DNA of 64,000 nt. It comes from Holophaga foetida DSM 6591 (GTDB lineage: Bacteria > Acidobacteriota > Holophagae > Holophagales > Holophagaceae). The DNA lies in NCBI RefSeq assembly GCF_000242615.2, contig NZ_KI912268.1, positions 1,193,625 through 1,257,624 on the forward strand, read 5' to 3'. Positions 8,527 to 17,956 of this stretch are shown here, one piece after another. The position numbers and the translations under genes are program-made. Within the stretch, counting starts at the first letter, position 1. Every line of letters starts with the position of its first letter. The notes below the pieces were generated by a model. The model saw nothing but the letters and a program-made list of their open reading frames with translations. It searched no databases and was not told the origin of the DNA.

Positions 8527-11500
8527 GACGCGGCCCCTCACTCAGCGTTCTCGCCGCCATCTTCGTGGCCCTCTCCATCTTCTTGGTGGTGGGAGGATAC
8601 GCATCCTACAAACGTGAGGAGCGTTCGATACAGGCCCAGCGGTCCCGGGAGCTCCGGGCCATCGCCACCCTGAAGGTCTCTCAGATCGTCGACTGGCGGA
8701 ACGAGCGGATTTCGGATGCAAAGCACGGGGTCAATCACCTCGCAGCGCACCGGGAGGTGCTGGCATCCCTGAGCCATCCCCCTGGAGGCAGACCGAACAG
8801 GGAAACCATCCGGGAACTGGAGCTCATCAGGAACGCCGACAACTACGGGAATGTCATGCTGGCCTCCACAGGGGGTGAGCTCCTGGCCTCCCTCGACCCG
8901 GGGGTCGACAGCCTGGGACCAGAAGTCAGGGCGCTCGTTCAGGATGCGAAGGAACCGGGACGGGTAGTCGTCGGCGAGCTTTTCCGCCCCCCTGGAGGAG
9001 GGCAGGTCAATCTGGACATCGCAGCACCTGTCTGTAGCCCCGCAGGGAAGGTGCTCGCCGTGCTCCTTCTCCGGGCGGACCCAGAACCGCGCCTCTTCCC
9101 CCTCATTCAATCCTGGCCCACCCCAAGCGAGACGGCAGAGACCCTCCTCGTGCGGCGGGACGGAGAGGAGATCCTGTTCCTCAACCGCCTGCGCCACCAC
9201 CAGGCCCCTGCCCTCACCCTGAGATACCCCCTCCACCAGCCGGAGCTCCCGGCATCCCAGGCAGTGCTTGGGCGGATCGGCACCTTCGTGGGCAAGGACT
9301 ATCGGGGCGCCGAGGTGCTTGCGGATATCCATCCCGTTCCCGATTCGTCGTGGTTCATGATCGCCAAGGTCGAGACCAGGGAGATCCTGGCGGAGGCCCG
9401 GTATCGGGGCGTGATCATCCTCGGTTTCGTCGGGCTCGGGGTTCTGATGATCGGCCTGCTGATGGGCCTCCTGTTCTATGTAGGGCAGGCAAAGCTCTAC
9501 CAGAAGCTTTTCTCCGTGACACCCCTTGCGAGGCATGACCCCAACGTGCCCTCCCGCAGGGTCCACCGCGCAAGACTGACGGCCCGCGCAGCGGGACTCG
9601 TCGGGATCGCCGTGGGCATCCTCGTGCTGGCCGGATGGGCATGGGACATCCCGGCCCTGAAGGGTCTCCTGCCGGGTTTCGTGACGATGAAGACCAATAC
9701 GGCCATCGGGTTCCTGTTGGCGGGGGGGGCCTTGTTCCTGCGGACATCCCAATCCAGGGGCAGCCAGATGGGTTCTGCGGTCTGCGCAGCGGTCCTCACG
9801 ATCCTGGGGGCCCTGACCCTTGCTCAATACCTCCTCGGGGTGGATCTCCACATCGACCAGCTCCTCTTCCGCGAGGCCCCTGGCGCCCTGGGCACCCTGG
9901 CCCCCAACCGGATGGCACCGACCTCCGCCGTGAGCTTTATCCTCCTGGGATGCGGCTTCACCCTGGCGGGCTTCCCCCGAACGGCCTCTGCATCGCAGTG
10001 GCTGGCCCTGCCAGTGGGCCTTTTCAGCCTCCTGTCCCTGCTGGGCTATTTCTACGGCACCCTCGGGGCCTTCGGCCTGGGGTATTACTTCCAGCTGGCC
10101 CTCCTCACGGCACTGGCATTCATCGTCCTGGCTGCGGGACTCCTGCTCCTGAACCCATCCGAGGGTTTCATGCGGCGCTTCATGGGCGACTCCATGGGAG
10201 GGTGGCTGCTGCGGCGGATGATGCTCATCATTCCTGGCATATCCATCCTGGTTGGATGGGTCCGGGCCCTGGGGGAGCGCTTCGGCTGGTATGAGTACGC
10301 GGTCGGTGTCGCCCTCATCGTCATCGCCTTCAGCACCATCCTTGCGGCCGCAGCATGGTGGACCGCCCGCTCCCTGGACCACATGGACCTCATCCGTAGC
10401 CATGCGGAAGCCCAGGTGCGCGAAAGCGCGGAGGAAGCCCAGGCAACCCTGTACGGCATCGGGGACGGGGTCATCGTCACGGATGCAAAGGGGCGCTTGA
10501 TCCACATGAATCCCGCAGCAGAAGGCCTCACGGGATGGACGGAGTCCGAGGCACTCGGAGGCCCCCTTGAGGATGTCTTCCAAGTCGTCGAAGAAGACAC
10601 CCTTGAACCGGTGGAGAATCCAATCCGACGCGTCCTCCAGGATGGGCTGCCCATCAGCCTCGCCAGCCACACCATGCTCCTGGGCAGGGATGGCAGCAGG
10701 CGAGCCCTGGCCGACAGCGCGGCCCCGGTCCGGAACGACCGCGGTGAAATCGTCCGCGTCGTCCTCATCTTCCGGGACCAGACGGACATTCGTCGCCGGG
10801 AGCGGCTCACCCAGATACGCACAGACCTGAACGATTATGCTGACACCCACTCGCTGGACGAGCTGATCACAAAAACCCTGGATGAAACCGGCGCCATGGT
10901 CGACAGCCCCATCGGCTTCTACCATTTCTTTGACGAGAACACGGGCAAGCTCACCCTGCAGCAGTGGTCCACTCGCACCCTGAAGGAGTTCTGCACGGCC
11001 GAAGGACGCGGTTCCCACTACCCCATCGACAGGGCCGGCGTCTGGATGGACTGCGTCCGCTTCAAGACCCCGGTGGTCCACAACGACTACGCCTCCCTGG
11101 CCCACAAGAAGGGACTTCCGCCGGGGCACGCAAAGGTCGTCAGGGAGCTGGTGGTCCCCGTGATGCGGGCGGGCAGAGTCGTCGCGATCCTGGGCGTCGG
11201 CAACAAGCCCCTCGATTACACCGAACAGGACACGGAGGCCGTCACCTTCCTGGCCGAGGCCACCTGGGCCATCATCGAACGGAAGATGGTCAATACGGCC
11301 CTGGAGCAGAGTGAGAACCGCTTCCGGCACCTGCATGAGAGCATGCGGGACGCGTACGCCCAGGTGGACATGGAGGGGCGCATCATCGACTTCAACGGGA
11401 TCTTCCAGGAGATGGTCGGCTATTCGGGCGAAGAGCTCAAACGCCTCACTTACATGGACCTGACACCGCCGGAGTGGCATGCCATGGAAGCCGGGATCAT

Positions 11501-13301
11501 CCATGACGAAGTGCTGGTCCACGGGTATTCGAAGGTCTACGAGAAGTGCTACCAGCGGAAGGATGGCGTCGTCTTCCCCGTCGAGCTGAGGACCTGCCTG
11601 CTCAAGGACATCGATGGCACCCCCGTTGGCACGTGGGCCGTAGTCCGGGACATCACGGACCGGAAACGGGCCGAGACCTTCCTCAAAGAAGCGGAGCGGA
11701 CCGCCACGGGAACCCTGGACGCACTCACGGAGCACCTGGCCATCCTGGATGAGAACGGCACCATCCTCAATGTGAACGAGGCCTGGCGGCGCTTTGCCAG
11801 GGAGAATCCCCCCATCAGCCACACGGTATGCGAAGGGGCCAACTACTTCGAGGTGTGCCAGGCCGCAACCGGGCCGGATGCAGAAGTGGCAAGGGCCTTC
11901 CTGGACGGCATCCGGAGGGTCACGGCAGGAGAGGTCGCAGAGTACACCCAGGAATACACCTGCCATTCGCCCGAAGTCAAAAGGTGGTTCTCGGGACGAG
12001 TGACCCGCTTTGCAGGCGAGGGGCCCCTGAGAATCGTCGTGGCCCACGAGAACATCACTGAACGCAAGATGACCGAGGACCTCATCCGGACCAAGACGGA
12101 GCTGCTGGACCTCGCAGGCACGATGGCCAAGGTCGGAGGCTGGGAATTCGACCCGGTGACCCTCAAGGGCACCTGGACCGATGAGACAGCCAGGATCCAC
12201 GACCTGGAAAACCCTGAAGAGCTGGGCGTCTCACAAGGCCTCGGCTTCTACTCCGGCACCTCCGCTACGAAGATCGCCAGTGCCGTCCAGGAAGCCGTCG
12301 AACTCGGAAGGCCTTACGACCTGGAACTTGAGCTCATCAGCGCCAAGGGGGTCCTCAAGGTCATCCGCACGGTGGGGAATCCAATACGGGATGAGTACGG
12401 GAAGGTCATCAAGGTGCGGGGAATGCTGCAGGACATCACCGAAATCAAGGAAGCCCAGTCGGAAGCCCGGCGCCTTCTCGACATCGCCGACGCCTCCCGA
12501 AAGGCCCTTCTGAGCCTCCTGGAGGACCAGAAGGCCTCCGAGACTGAGATCCTTCACCTCAATGCAGATCTGGAGCAGAGGGTGGCCACCCGCACCCTTG
12601 AACTGGCCGAAGCCAACCGGGAACTGGAAGCCTTCGCCTATTCGGTCTCTCATGATCTGCGCGCCCCGCTTCGCCACATGGAGGGATTTCTGGGCATGCT
12701 TGCACGCCATATGGGGGACAGGCTGGACGAAAAGGGCGACCACTATCTACGAGTCGCCCAGGGGGCCTCCGTCAGGATGGGGCAGCTCGTGGAAGGTCTC
12801 CTGTCCTTCTCGCGGCTGGGGAGGGCGGAACTCCACAGGGTGAGGGTGGACACGGCCCAACTGGTGTCCGCCGTAATTGAGGAGTCCAAGAGCGAATGGG
12901 GAGAGCGGCAGATCCGATGGAAGATCGGCAAGCTGCCCACGCTCCAGGGGGATCCCACCCTGCTCCGACTGGTCTTCCAGAACCTTATCGGGAACGCCCT
13001 GAAGTTCACCAGGAACCGGCCCGAAACAGTGATTGAAATCCAGCCCATGCTGGACTTGGCAGGCGAGTCGGGCATCGAGATCCGAGACAATGGGGCGGGC
13101 TTCGATCCGGCCTACGCCCACAAGCTCTTTGGCGTCTTCCAGAGGCTGCACCGGGAAGAGGACTTCGAAGGCACGGGCATCGGTCTGGCAAACGTCCACC
13201 GGATCATCACCCGCCACGGCGGCAGGGTGTGGGCCGAGGGGCGCCTGGGTGAGGGAGCCACCTTCTTCATAGCCTTCCCCGGAGAGGAGGAACGATCATG
13301 A
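8523..13301 (+). CDS. Very large multi-PAS membrane sensor histidine kinase
   Basis: This 1592-residue protein has an N-terminal helix, an extracytoplasmic Cache-like domain (about 35-290), a helix near 300, and then a second membrane block of several helices (about 355-600). The cytoplasmic part contains a PAS domain, a GAF domain (about 765-920, with IGFYHF and AIIERK), and three more PAS-like domains. It ends in HisKA with H-box SVSHDLRAPLRHMEG (likely phospho-His1377) and a HATPase domain (GTGIGLANVH). The H-box type is that of phytochrome-like and other RcpA/Rcp1-coupled kinases, and the next gene is an Rcp1-type receiver overlapping by ATGA. The signal is unknown; the domain order is clear. 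Confidence 0.92.
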   Translation: MRRGPSLSVLAAIFVALSIFLVVGGYASYKREERSIQAQRSRELRAIATLKVSQIVDWRNERISDAKHGVNHLAAHREVLASLSHPPGGRPNRETIRELELIRNADNYGNVMLASTGGELLASLDPGVDSLGPEVRALVQDAKEPGRVVVGELFRPPGGGQVNLDIAAPVCSPAGKVLAVLLLRADPEPRLFPLIQSWPTPSETAETLLVRRDGEEILFLNRLRHHQAPALTLRYPLHQPELPASQAVLGRIGTFVGKDYRGAEVLADIHPVPDSSWFMIAKVETREILAEARYRGVIILGFVGLGVLMIGLLMGLLFYVGQAKLYQKLFSVTPLARHDPNVPSRRVHRARLTARAAGLVGIAVGILVLAGWAWDIPALKGLLPGFVTMKTNTAIGFLLAGGALFLRTSQSRGSQMGSAVCAAVLTILGALTLAQYLLGVDLHIDQLLFREAPGALGTLAPNRMAPTSAVSFILLGCGFTLAGFPRTASASQWLALPVGLFSLLSLLGYFYGTLGAFGLGYYFQLALLTALAFIVLAAGLLLLNPSEGFMRRFMGDSMGGWLLRRMMLIIPGISILVGWVRALGERFGWYEYAVGVALIVIAFSTILAAAAWWTARSLDHMDLIRSHAEAQVRESAEEAQATLYGIGDGVIVTDAKGRLIHMNPAAEGLTGWTESEALGGPLEDVFQVVEEDTLEPVENPIRRVLQDGLPISLASHTMLLGRDGSRRALADSAAPVRNDRGEIVRVVLIFRDQTDIRRRERLTQIRTDLNDYADTHSLDELITKTLDETGAMVDSPIGFYHFFDENTGKLTLQQWSTRTLKEFCTAEGRGSHYPIDRAGVWMDCVRFKTPVVHNDYASLAHKKGLPPGHAKVVRELVVPVMRAGRVVAILGVGNKPLDYTEQDTEAVTFLAEATWAIIERKMVNTALEQSENRFRHLHESMRDAYAQVDMEGRIIDFNGIFQEMVGYSGEELKRLTYMDLTPPEWHAMEAGIIHDEVLVHGYSKVYEKCYQRKDGVVFPVELRTCLLKDIDGTPVGTWAVVRDITDRKRAETFLKEAERTATGTLDALTEHLAILDENGTILNVNEAWRRFARENPPISHTVCEGANYFEVCQAATGPDAEVARAFLDGIRRVTAGEVAEYTQEYTCHSPEVKRWFSGRVTRFAGEGPLRIVVAHENITERKMTEDLIRTKTELLDLAGTMAKVGGWEFDPVTLKGTWTDETARIHDLENPEELGVSQGLGFYSGTSATKIASAVQEAVELGRPYDLELELISAKGVLKVIRTVGNPIRDEYGKVIKVRGMLQDITEIKEAQSEARRLLDIADASRKALLSLLEDQKASETEILHLNADLEQRVATRTLELAEANRELEAFAYSVSHDLRAPLRHMEGFLGMLARHMGDRLDEKGDHYLRVAQGASVRMGQLVEGLLSFSRLGRAELHRVRVDTAQLVSAVIEESKSEWGERQIRWKIGKLPTLQGDPTLLRLVFQNLIGNALKFTRNRPETVIEIQPMLDLAGESGIEIRDNGAGFDPAYAHKLFGVFQRLHREEDFEGTGIGLANVHRIITRHGGRVWAEGRLGEGATFFIAFPGEEERS

Positions 13302-13756
13302 ACTGCATCAGGCAAATCCTGCTGGTGGAGGACAGCCCGGCCGACGCTGAGATGACCATGGATGCCCTGGCCTCCAGTAACGTCATCAACGAGATCATCC
13401 ACGTAGAGGACGGGCCTGCGGCCCTGGATTACCTCAGACGCCAGGGCTGCTATGCCACGAGATCTCCCGGGAATCCCACATTCATCCTGCTTGACCTCAA
13501 GATGCCGAAGATGAACGGTCTGGAGGTCCTCCGGGAGATCCGGTCCGATGAGGAGTTCTGCCTGATCCCCATCGTGATGCTCACGTCCAGCGCAGAAGAG
13601 AAGGACATGATCGAAAGCTACCGTCTGGGCGTGAACAGCTATGTCGTTAAACCACTGAACTTCGGCGAATTCGCATCGGTGGTGGCCTCCCTGGGCGTCT
13701 TCTGGGCCGCCATCAACAATCCGCCCCCCAAGGCCCGTAATGGAGCAAAGGAATAG
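13298..13756 (+). CDS. Rcp1-type response regulator
   Basis: This 152-residue single-domain receiver has acidic residues at 11-12, likely phospho-acceptor Asp66 (FILLDLKMPKMNG), and a conserved Lys in VVKPLNFGEF. The extended loop between helix 2 and strand 3, and the FWAAIN C-terminus, are typical of Rcp1-like receivers that partner with phytochrome-type kinases. It overlaps the upstream giant kinase by ATGA and is 2 bases from the next kinase, which strongly suggests it receives phosphate from the upstream protein. Confidence 0.92.
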   Translation: MNCIRQILLVEDSPADAEMTMDALASSNVINEIIHVEDGPAALDYLRRQGCYATRSPGNPTFILLDLKMPKMNGLEVLREIRSDEEFCLIPIVMLTSSAEEKDMIESYRLGVNSYVVKPLNFGEFASVVASLGVFWAAINNPPPKARNGAKE

Positions 13757-13758
13757 GT

Positions 13759-15204
13759 GTGCAGAACGGGCCTTTAAAGATCCTCCTCCTTGAGGATTCC
13801 CTCAACGATGCGTTCCTCATCGAGCAACTGCTCGGAGAGCATCTGGGCAAGATCAATATCATCCGGGTGGACAACCGGGAGGACTACCTGCGGGAGCTCG
13901 GTTCCCCGGATGTCAGTCTCGTGCTTTCGGACTATTCGCTGCCCTCCTACAACGGCCTTGAGGCCCTCACCGCGAAGATGAAGATCCACCCTGAATTGCC
14001 CTTCATCTTCGTTTCGGGGGTCATGGGCGAGGATCTCGGTGTGGAGTGCATGAAGGTCGGTGCGACAGACTACATCTTCAAATCCAACCTGAAGCGCCTG
14101 CCTTCTGCCGTCCACCGGGCCCTGGAGGAGATGCACACCCGCCGAGCCCTGCTTGAGGCAGCCCGGGTGGCCAAGGTTGTGCCCTGGATCCGTGACGAGG
14201 AGGATGGCACCTGGGTCTTCGGGTATCTCGTGAAGGATGTCCTCGGCTATACCCACGACACTCTTAACGCGGAACCAGAGCTCCTGAAATCCATTGTCCA
14301 TCCCGCTGACCTCTCGCGCTTCATCTCCTCGTTCACCCCAGCGAGTGCACTCGACAGGACAGACTTCGACTGCCGGATCCAGCATGCTGACGGCCGTTGG
14401 ATCTGGACCCGTTGGACCCTCGCCTGGTCCGCTTGTCGGTTCCGGGGCATCCTCCAGGACATCACCGAGCTCCATGTGGCCCAGGATGCCCTGATCCAGA
14501 GTCAACGCCTGGAGAATCTTGGCATGATGATCGGGGGCATCACCCACGACTTCGGGAACCTGATCGGGTCCATGAGGGCGGCGGCGGAACTGCTGGCCAT
14601 GAGCCAACTCACCGAGAAGCAGCAGCGCCATGTGGAGATCCTCGTCCGAAGTTGCGAACGGGCACAAGAATTCAAAACGGAACTCCTGCGCCTCGCCCGC
14701 AAGGAGGATGCGCCGGTCCGGGTCGACCTCGACCTGAACGACGTGACCGAAGAGGCGGCGATCCTCCTGCGTCACGCGCTTCCCAAGGGCATAGAACTGA
14801 GCTTCCAGCCGGGGGAAGGCATCCCACGGGTCCGAGCCGTCCCCTCCCAGATCCTGCAGGTGCTGATGAACCTCGGCATCAACGCCCGCGATGCCATGGG
14901 CAGCCAGGGGAGGATCACCCTGCGCACCATTGCCCTCCAGCTCCAGGAGGCGGAAGCATCAGAGCATCATCGGCCCGGTGGGACCTATGCGTGTGTTGAG
15001 GTGCAGGACACGGGTCCCGGCATTCCCGCCGAAGTCCTTTCCCACATGTTCGAGGCATTCTACACAACCAAGGACGAAGGCAAGGGCACCGGCCTCGGCC
15101 TCGCCATGGCCAGAGCCATCGCCCAACAGCACGATGGGCTGATCCAGGTCGAAACGGGACTCGGAAAGGGCACCCGGTTCAGGGTCCTGCTGCCTTTGGG
15201 GTGA
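13759..15204 (+). CDS. Receiver-PAS-histidine kinase
   Basis: This 481-residue cytoplasmic protein starts at a GTG (13759), 2 bases after the upstream stop. Residues 1-125 form a receiver with likely phospho-Asp58 (VLSDYSLPSYNG). A PAS-like segment follows (about 140-245), then a HisKA-like domain with GGITHDFGNLIGSM and a HATPase domain with NLGINARDAMG and GTGLGLAMARAI, close to the NtrB-like class that often sits in N-terminal-receiver hybrids. It is the last gene of the signalling operon and closely resembles, in architecture, the divergent partial kinase at the left window edge. Confidence 0.9.
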   Translation: MQNGPLKILLLEDSLNDAFLIEQLLGEHLGKINIIRVDNREDYLRELGSPDVSLVLSDYSLPSYNGLEALTAKMKIHPELPFIFVSGVMGEDLGVECMKVGATDYIFKSNLKRLPSAVHRALEEMHTRRALLEAARVAKVVPWIRDEEDGTWVFGYLVKDVLGYTHDTLNAEPELLKSIVHPADLSRFISSFTPASALDRTDFDCRIQHADGRWIWTRWTLAWSACRFRGILQDITELHVAQDALIQSQRLENLGMMIGGITHDFGNLIGSMRAAAELLAMSQLTEKQQRHVEILVRSCERAQEFKTELLRLARKEDAPVRVDLDLNDVTEEAAILLRHALPKGIELSFQPGEGIPRVRAVPSQILQVLMNLGINARDAMGSQGRITLRTIALQLQEAEASEHHRPGGTYACVEVQDTGPGIPAEVLSHMFEAFYTTKDEGKGTGLGLAMARAIAQQHDGLIQVETGLGKGTRFRVLLPLG

Positions 15205-15231
15205 GACCGCATTCCGCATCCGCGAAAGGAA

Positions 15232-15347
15232 ACGGGTTCCGCAACGGCCCTAAGCCGCTCTCCAGAAACCCAAACAAGTTCATAGGAGCGGCATAAGGGG
15301 CCGTAGCGGAACAACCAGAGCGGCACGGGTTCCGCAACGGCCCCTAA
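15232..15347. repeat. Three-copy repeat with a long imperfect hairpin between convergent genes
   Basis: The motif ACGGGTTCCGCAACGGCC is present at 15232-15249 and again at 15325-15342, and an inverted variant lies at 15286-15312. The first copy and the inverted copy form a hairpin with arms 15236-15260 and 15286-15312 and a loop of about 25 bases. It sits between two convergent genes and could act as a bidirectional terminator or as a dispersed palindromic (REP-like) element. The last copy overlaps the stop codon of the MFS gene. Confidence 0.55.
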
Positions 15348-16567
15348 AGGGCCTGCCCGCAGGGTGAGGGATCTTCCCCCTCCCGCTGGCTTCGGCCGGA
15401 AAAACTCAAGTTGGCCACCAGGGCGGCGAGAATGCCGAAGGCAGCGATGATGCTGAGCATCGGGAGGGCACCGGTGCCCTTGAAGGCGCCGATCATGGCA
15501 CTTCCAAGAGCTCCGACCCCGAAGCCGAGGCCCCCCATGAGGGCGGCGGCGGAGCCGGGGTCGGCTCCGTGGGCTTCCATGGTCAGGGTATTGCATGCGG
15601 GCATGATGCCGCCCAGAGCCGTGATGATGACGAAGAGCAGGATGCACAGGACCCAGAGGCCCGAAAGACCCGAAACCTCCAGGAGGGCCAGCAGCAGGGC
15701 CGATCCAGCGTAGAAAAGGGTGGCCCCCTTCACCACCGTCTCGGCGCCGAAGCGGGCGCTGAGGTAGGCGATGAGGTGACTACCCATGGCGAGGCCAACA
15801 GCATTGATCCCGAATAGCAGCGAGTACATCAGGGGCGAAAGCCCATAGGTCTTGATGAGGACGAAGGGTGAACCCGCCACGTAGGCGAAGAAGCCCCCCT
15901 GGACCAGGGATTGGGTCCCGGCATAGGGAATGAAGTTCCGGCTGACGAGGAACCGGGCATAGAGCTTGAGCGCGGCGCTGGGTCGGCTCTGGGCACGCAG
16001 GGATGGGAGGCGGGTTTCAGGCAGCTTGAGGTGGATCAGCGCGAACACCAGCACCGCCAGGATGCCCAGAACCGCAAAGATCGTCTGCCAGCTGGCGATT
16101 TTCAGGATCAGGCTGCCCACCAGGGGTGCCACGATCGGGGCCAGGCCGAAGATCATAACCACCACCGACATAAGCTTGGCAGCGATCACGCCCGTGTAGA
16201 GGTCCCGGATGATGGCAGCGCCCATGACCATGCCGATGGAGCCCCCCAATCCCTGCACGAAGCGCCAGGCGATCAGTTGGGTGGCACTGGTCGAAAAGCA
16301 GCAGCCAACCGAGGAAGCAGCGAAGATGCCCAAGGCCAGATAGATCATGGGCTTGCGGCCTGTCCTATCGGAGAGGGGGCCATAGAAGAGCTGCCCCAGG
16401 GTGAAGCCGAGGAAGTAGCTCGTGACGCTGAGCTGCATACTGCTGCCGCTGGCCCCCAGATCCTTGCCAATCATGGGCAGGGCCCCCACATTCATGTCCG
16501 TGCCCAGGGGGCCCAACATGCAGAGGCAGCCGAGGCACAAGGTCATCCATGCAATCTTTCTGTCCAT
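15344..16567 (-). CDS. Bcr/CflA-family MFS drug exporter
   Basis: This 407-residue protein has about 12 predicted membrane helices and the MFS loop motif GPLSDRTGRKP between helices 2 and 3, with the LGTDMNVGALP opening typical of Bcr/CflA proton-driven exporters. Such proteins pump small drugs, or in some cases dipeptides or cysteine, out of the cell. The gene is divergent from a TetR regulator, and tandem operators lie between them, so it is very likely repressed by that regulator and induced by its ligand. The substrate is unknown. Confidence 0.88.
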   Translation of the reverse strand: MDRKIAWMTLCLGCLCMLGPLGTDMNVGALPMIGKDLGASGSSMQLSVTSYFLGFTLGQLFYGPLSDRTGRKPMIYLALGIFAASSVGCCFSTSATQLIAWRFVQGLGGSIGMVMGAAIIRDLYTGVIAAKLMSVVVMIFGLAPIVAPLVGSLILKIASWQTIFAVLGILAVLVFALIHLKLPETRLPSLRAQSRPSAALKLYARFLVSRNFIPYAGTQSLVQGGFFAYVAGSPFVLIKTYGLSPLMYSLLFGINAVGLAMGSHLIAYLSARFGAETVVKGATLFYAGSALLLALLEVSGLSGLWVLCILLFVIITALGGIMPACNTLTMEAHGADPGSAAALMGGLGFGVGALGSAMIGAFKGTGALPMLSIIAAFGILAALVANLSFSGRSQREGEDPSPCGQAL

Positions 16568-16606
16568 TGACTCTCTCCGGCTTGTGAGGCAAGGCCCCTA
16601 CAATTT

Positions 16607-16651
16607 GGAAACGATTCGGTTTCCATTTGATTAGGATACGATTGTGTTTCC
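16607..16651. promoter_or_regulatory. Tandem operator for the divergent TetR/MFS pair
   Basis: Two 18-base copies of a dyad lie in the 105-base gap between the divergent genes: GGAAACGATTCGGTTTCC at 16607-16624, with perfect 6-base arms, and GGATACGATTGTGTTTCC at 16634-16651, with one arm mismatch. Their starts are 27 bases apart. TetR-family repressors usually bind such dyads between themselves and the gene they control, so these are the likely binding sites. The assignment to this regulator is inferred from position. Confidence 0.7.
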
Positions 16652-16672
16652 CATTGTCAAGGAGCCTCTCCG

Positions 16673-17305
16673 ATGGAGAACGGAATGAACACGGGCAAGC
16701 GTCGCCCCGGCCGTCCGCCCGCCCTGTCGGAGGAGAAGCGCCGGGAGCGCATCCTGGCTGCGGCCGAAGGGGTCTTCAGCGAGGTCGGTTATGGGGCCGC
16801 CAGCATGGAGGAGATCGCCCGCCGGAGCCAGATGTCCAAGAAGACCGTCTACCAGCTCTTTCCAGACAAGGAAGCCATCTTCACCACCCTCATCTTCAAC
16901 TACGAAGACACCCCTCAGCGGAATCTGAAGGCCGGAATGGATTTCCGGACCAGCCTCAGCACCAGTCTCCTGGAGATGGCCACGTTCACCTTCTCACCCC
17001 GCCAGGTGGCCATGACCCGGCTGGTCATCTCCGAAGCTCGGCATTCGCCGGAACTGGCCCAGCGTTTCTATGAGAACTGCCTTCAGCGCGTCAACGACCT
17101 CCTGGTCGGTCACCTGACGGGCCCCGGAGCAGACCATCCGCTAAAGACCCTCGACATCCCCCTCGTGGCCGATATGCTCTTCGGCGCCACCATCGGCGCA
17201 CTGCACCTGAGAGTCCTGGTCAAGGGCCTGGAGCCGGAGTTCATACAGAAAGAGCTTGAGACGCGCATCCAACTGGTCATCGATCTGATCCTCGGCCCCC
17301 GGTGA
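16673..17305 (+). CDS. TetR/AcrR-family repressor of the adjacent exporter
   Basis: This 210-residue protein has a basic N-terminal tail (GKRRPGRPPALSEEKRRE) and a canonical TetR helix-turn-helix (SMEEIARRSQMSKKTVYQLFPDKEAIF, in the first 75 residues). The C-terminal ligand/dimer domain resembles the AefR-like group (RLVISEARHSPELAQRFYE). It is divergent from the MFS exporter and follows AAGGAG at good spacing. It probably represses both genes through the dyads at 16607-16651. After it, 17306-17446 holds no gene; a weak GAGCCC/GGGCTC stem is the only feature noticed there. Confidence 0.9.
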   Translation: MENGMNTGKRRPGRPPALSEEKRRERILAAAEGVFSEVGYGAASMEEIARRSQMSKKTVYQLFPDKEAIFTTLIFNYEDTPQRNLKAGMDFRTSLSTSLLEMATFTFSPRQVAMTRLVISEARHSPELAQRFYENCLQRVNDLLVGHLTGPGADHPLKTLDIPLVADMLFGATIGALHLRVLVKGLEPEFIQKELETRIQLVIDLILGPR

Positions 17306-17446
17306 GTCATCACCTGCCGCCGGGTTGACTCAATCACCCCAAATAGGAAAACGATCCCCCAACAGAGCCCGGAGGGGCTAAACAATTGGGCTCATATTAA
17401 ACAGCCTCGGCCAAGGCCTGAGCAAGGCGAGTCCGATTGCAGCAGC

Positions 17447-17956
17447 TCAGCCCCGTTTCTTCAGCGAGATCGCTACCTTGGTGTCTCCCCCATCGAATCC
17501 GCCCCATTCGGGTTTGGCGCCGGTCTCCTTCTTGGCTCTCTCGGAGGCCAGGCGGACTTGGTCCAGCACGTGGACGGCTACCTGGTAGGGGGTCTCCTCG
17601 TCCACCTTGAGGAAGACCTTGCGCATGCCAGCAGGCTGGAGCTGGAGCACGGGGCAGAGCTTGGCGGCGATGTCCTGGAGTTCGATCCGGTCGCTCTGGA
17701 GGGTGAATTCGTACCCCTTGTTGTCGGCGGTGGGGCTGATGCCCAGCACCAGGGGGGGATTCCTGGGGTCCGGGGGGGTGGGCTTGTCGGTCTTGATGAC
17801 CTGGGGCACCACCACGGGCAGGGCCTTGCTCAGGCCGGGGACCATCACAATGAAGACGATGAGGAGCACCAGCACGATATCGATCAGGGGCGTGACGTTG
17901 ATGTCCGACTTGGCGTGGACCCCATGCTGAACCTTCTTGGGCTTCTGGGGGCTCAT
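17447..17956 (-). CDS. exbD: ExbD/TolR-family protein (second copy)
   Basis: This 169-residue protein has a short cytoplasmic tail, one helix (DINVTPLIDIVLVLLIVFIV, about residues 18-38) with the conserved membrane Asp of the ExbD/TolR family, and a periplasmic domain. ExbD forms the proton-driven motor with ExbB that energises TonB. It overlaps the upstream exbD by 4 bases and is the last gene of the riboswitch-led minus-strand unit. The PGLSKALPVVVPQV segment shows it has diverged from its neighbour, so the motor may contain two different ExbD subunits. Confidence 0.92.
   Translation of the reverse strand: MSPQKPKKVQHGVHAKSDINVTPLIDIVLVLLIVFIVMVPGLSKALPVVVPQVIKTDKPTPPDPRNPPLVLGISPTADNKGYEFTLQSDRIELQDIAAKLCPVLQLQPAGMRKVFLKVDEETPYQVAVHVLDQVRLASERAKKETGAKPEWGGFDGGDTKVAISLKKRG

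Noticed and set aside
8538..12200. 1220-residue open frame on the minus strand
   Set aside because: It is antisense to the giant sensor kinase, shows no domain, and is an artefact of GC-rich codon structure.
17306..17446. A small gene or terminator between the TetR and exbD genes
   Set aside because: No frame with a plausible start and ribosome site; only a weak 6-base stem was found.
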